From: Thiobacillus sp.
GTDB taxonomy: Bacteria > Pseudomonadota > Gammaproteobacteria > Burkholderiales > Thiobacillaceae
DNA length: 6,337 nucleotides
Direction: 5' to 3'
Assembly (NCBI GenBank): GCA_003510325.1
Contig: DONB01000082.1
Location: 7,289-13,625 of the forward strand
The notes under the pieces are model-generated. The model saw nothing but the letters and a program-made list of their open reading frames with translations, was not told the DNA's origin and did no database searches. Positions within the stretch are counted from its first letter, which is position 1. Every line of letters begins with the position of its first letter. A program made the position numbers and the translations under genes. Positions 5,943 to 6,337 of this stretch are shown in pieces.

Positions 5943-6337
5943 ATGAGCGTCATCAACCAAATGTTGCGCGAACTCGATGCGCGAGGACGTGCGACGGCCG
6001 ATGTGCCCGTGACGCCCGCCCGTCCGCTTGGCGCAAGCCGCCGCCAGGCCTGGCAGGCGCTGGGATGGGCGGGGCTGGCAGCAGCAGGGGCAGGGGCGAT
6101 CTACTGGATGCTGCCGGGCGTCCCTGCGACGGAGACGCCACAGGACGTGCCCGTCATGGCACAGCAGGAGACCCAGACGGCCAGCGTGCCGCCGGTTGCC
6201 CCCGCCATTCAGCCTGTTCTGCAGCCGGAGGCCGCTGCCGTCGGGCCTTCGACCGTCGCGCTGCAAGCGCAGGAGCGGGTGCCTGCAGTCGGGACGGCGC
6301 AAGAACCCGCCAAACACGCGTTACCCGCTCCCTCCGT
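5943..6337 (+). CDS. mshN: MshN, N-terminal part (3' end outside window)
   Basis: The frame starting at ATG 5943 stays open to the window end, giving 131 residues. It begins MSVINQMLRELDARG, the characteristic MshN N-terminus, followed by a basic patch (ASRRQAW, 31-37) and a single membrane segment at about 39-57, then a Pro/Ala/Gln/Val-rich linker (from 58) that would lie in the periplasm. Full-length MshN proteins usually continue into tetratricopeptide repeats, which are not visible here. GGAAGG at 5931-5936 is a good ribosome binding site, 6 bases before the start. ATG codons at 5923 and 5938 are in another frame that ends at once. The gene lies 16 bases after mshM, as in other MSHA loci. 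The role is uncertain; a partner of MshM in assembling or stabilising the machinery is likely. Confidence 0.88.
   Translation, partial: MSVINQMLRELDARGRATADVPVTPARPLGASRRQAWQALGWAGLAAAGAGAIYWMLPGVPATETPQDVPVMAQQETQTASVPPVAPAIQPVLQPEAAAVGPSTVALQAQERVPAVGTAQEPAKHALPAPS

Overview
The window carries part of an MSHA-type (mannose-sensitive haemagglutinin) type IV pilus locus. All genes are on the + strand and packed head to tail. The base composition is GC-rich (roughly mid-60s percent by eye), and codon third positions are strongly G/C. MSHA machinery is known from gamma- and betaproteobacteria. Composition, protein style and gene order suggest a betaproteobacterium (for example Rhodocyclaceae, Nitrosomonadales or a Thiobacillus-like lineage). 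That assignment is an inference; there is no rRNA or other taxonomic marker here.

Layout: (1) Bases 2-766 are the C-terminal end of a large DUF6701 / MshQ-like surface protein whose start lies upstream of the window. (2) A 68-base AT-rich gap (767-834) is the only real intergenic space and holds a plausible sigma70-type promoter. (3) Bases 835-3359 encode four small assembly-platform proteins in the order PilM-like MshI, PilN-like protein, PilO-like MshJ and PilP-like MshK. (4) Bases 3375-5030 encode the outer-membrane secretin MshL, a lipoprotein. (5) Bases 5027-5926 encode MshM, an ExeA-type AAA ATPase with a C-terminal membrane segment. (6) From 5943 to the window end is the N-terminal part of MshN, cut by the window edge.

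How they work together: by analogy with PilMNOPQ of type IVa pili, MshI (cytoplasm), the PilN-like protein and MshJ (bitopic inner-membrane proteins) and MshK (periplasm) form the alignment complex. This complex links the inner-membrane motor to the MshL channel. MshM and MshN resemble the ExeA/ExeB (GspA/GspB) pair and may help secretin assembly. The motor ATPases, platform protein MshG and pilins are not in the window. Genes overlap or lie within 16 bases of each other from mshI to mshN, consistent with one translationally coupled operon.

I found no RNA gene, CRISPR array, insertion sequence or origin, and no gene-free stretch longer than 68 bases. I do not see a previously undescribed system. 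The points most worth a second look are the gene order (mshQ-like gene directly before mshI), the degenerate nucleotide pocket of MshI, and the Ser/Gly tract inside the secretin.
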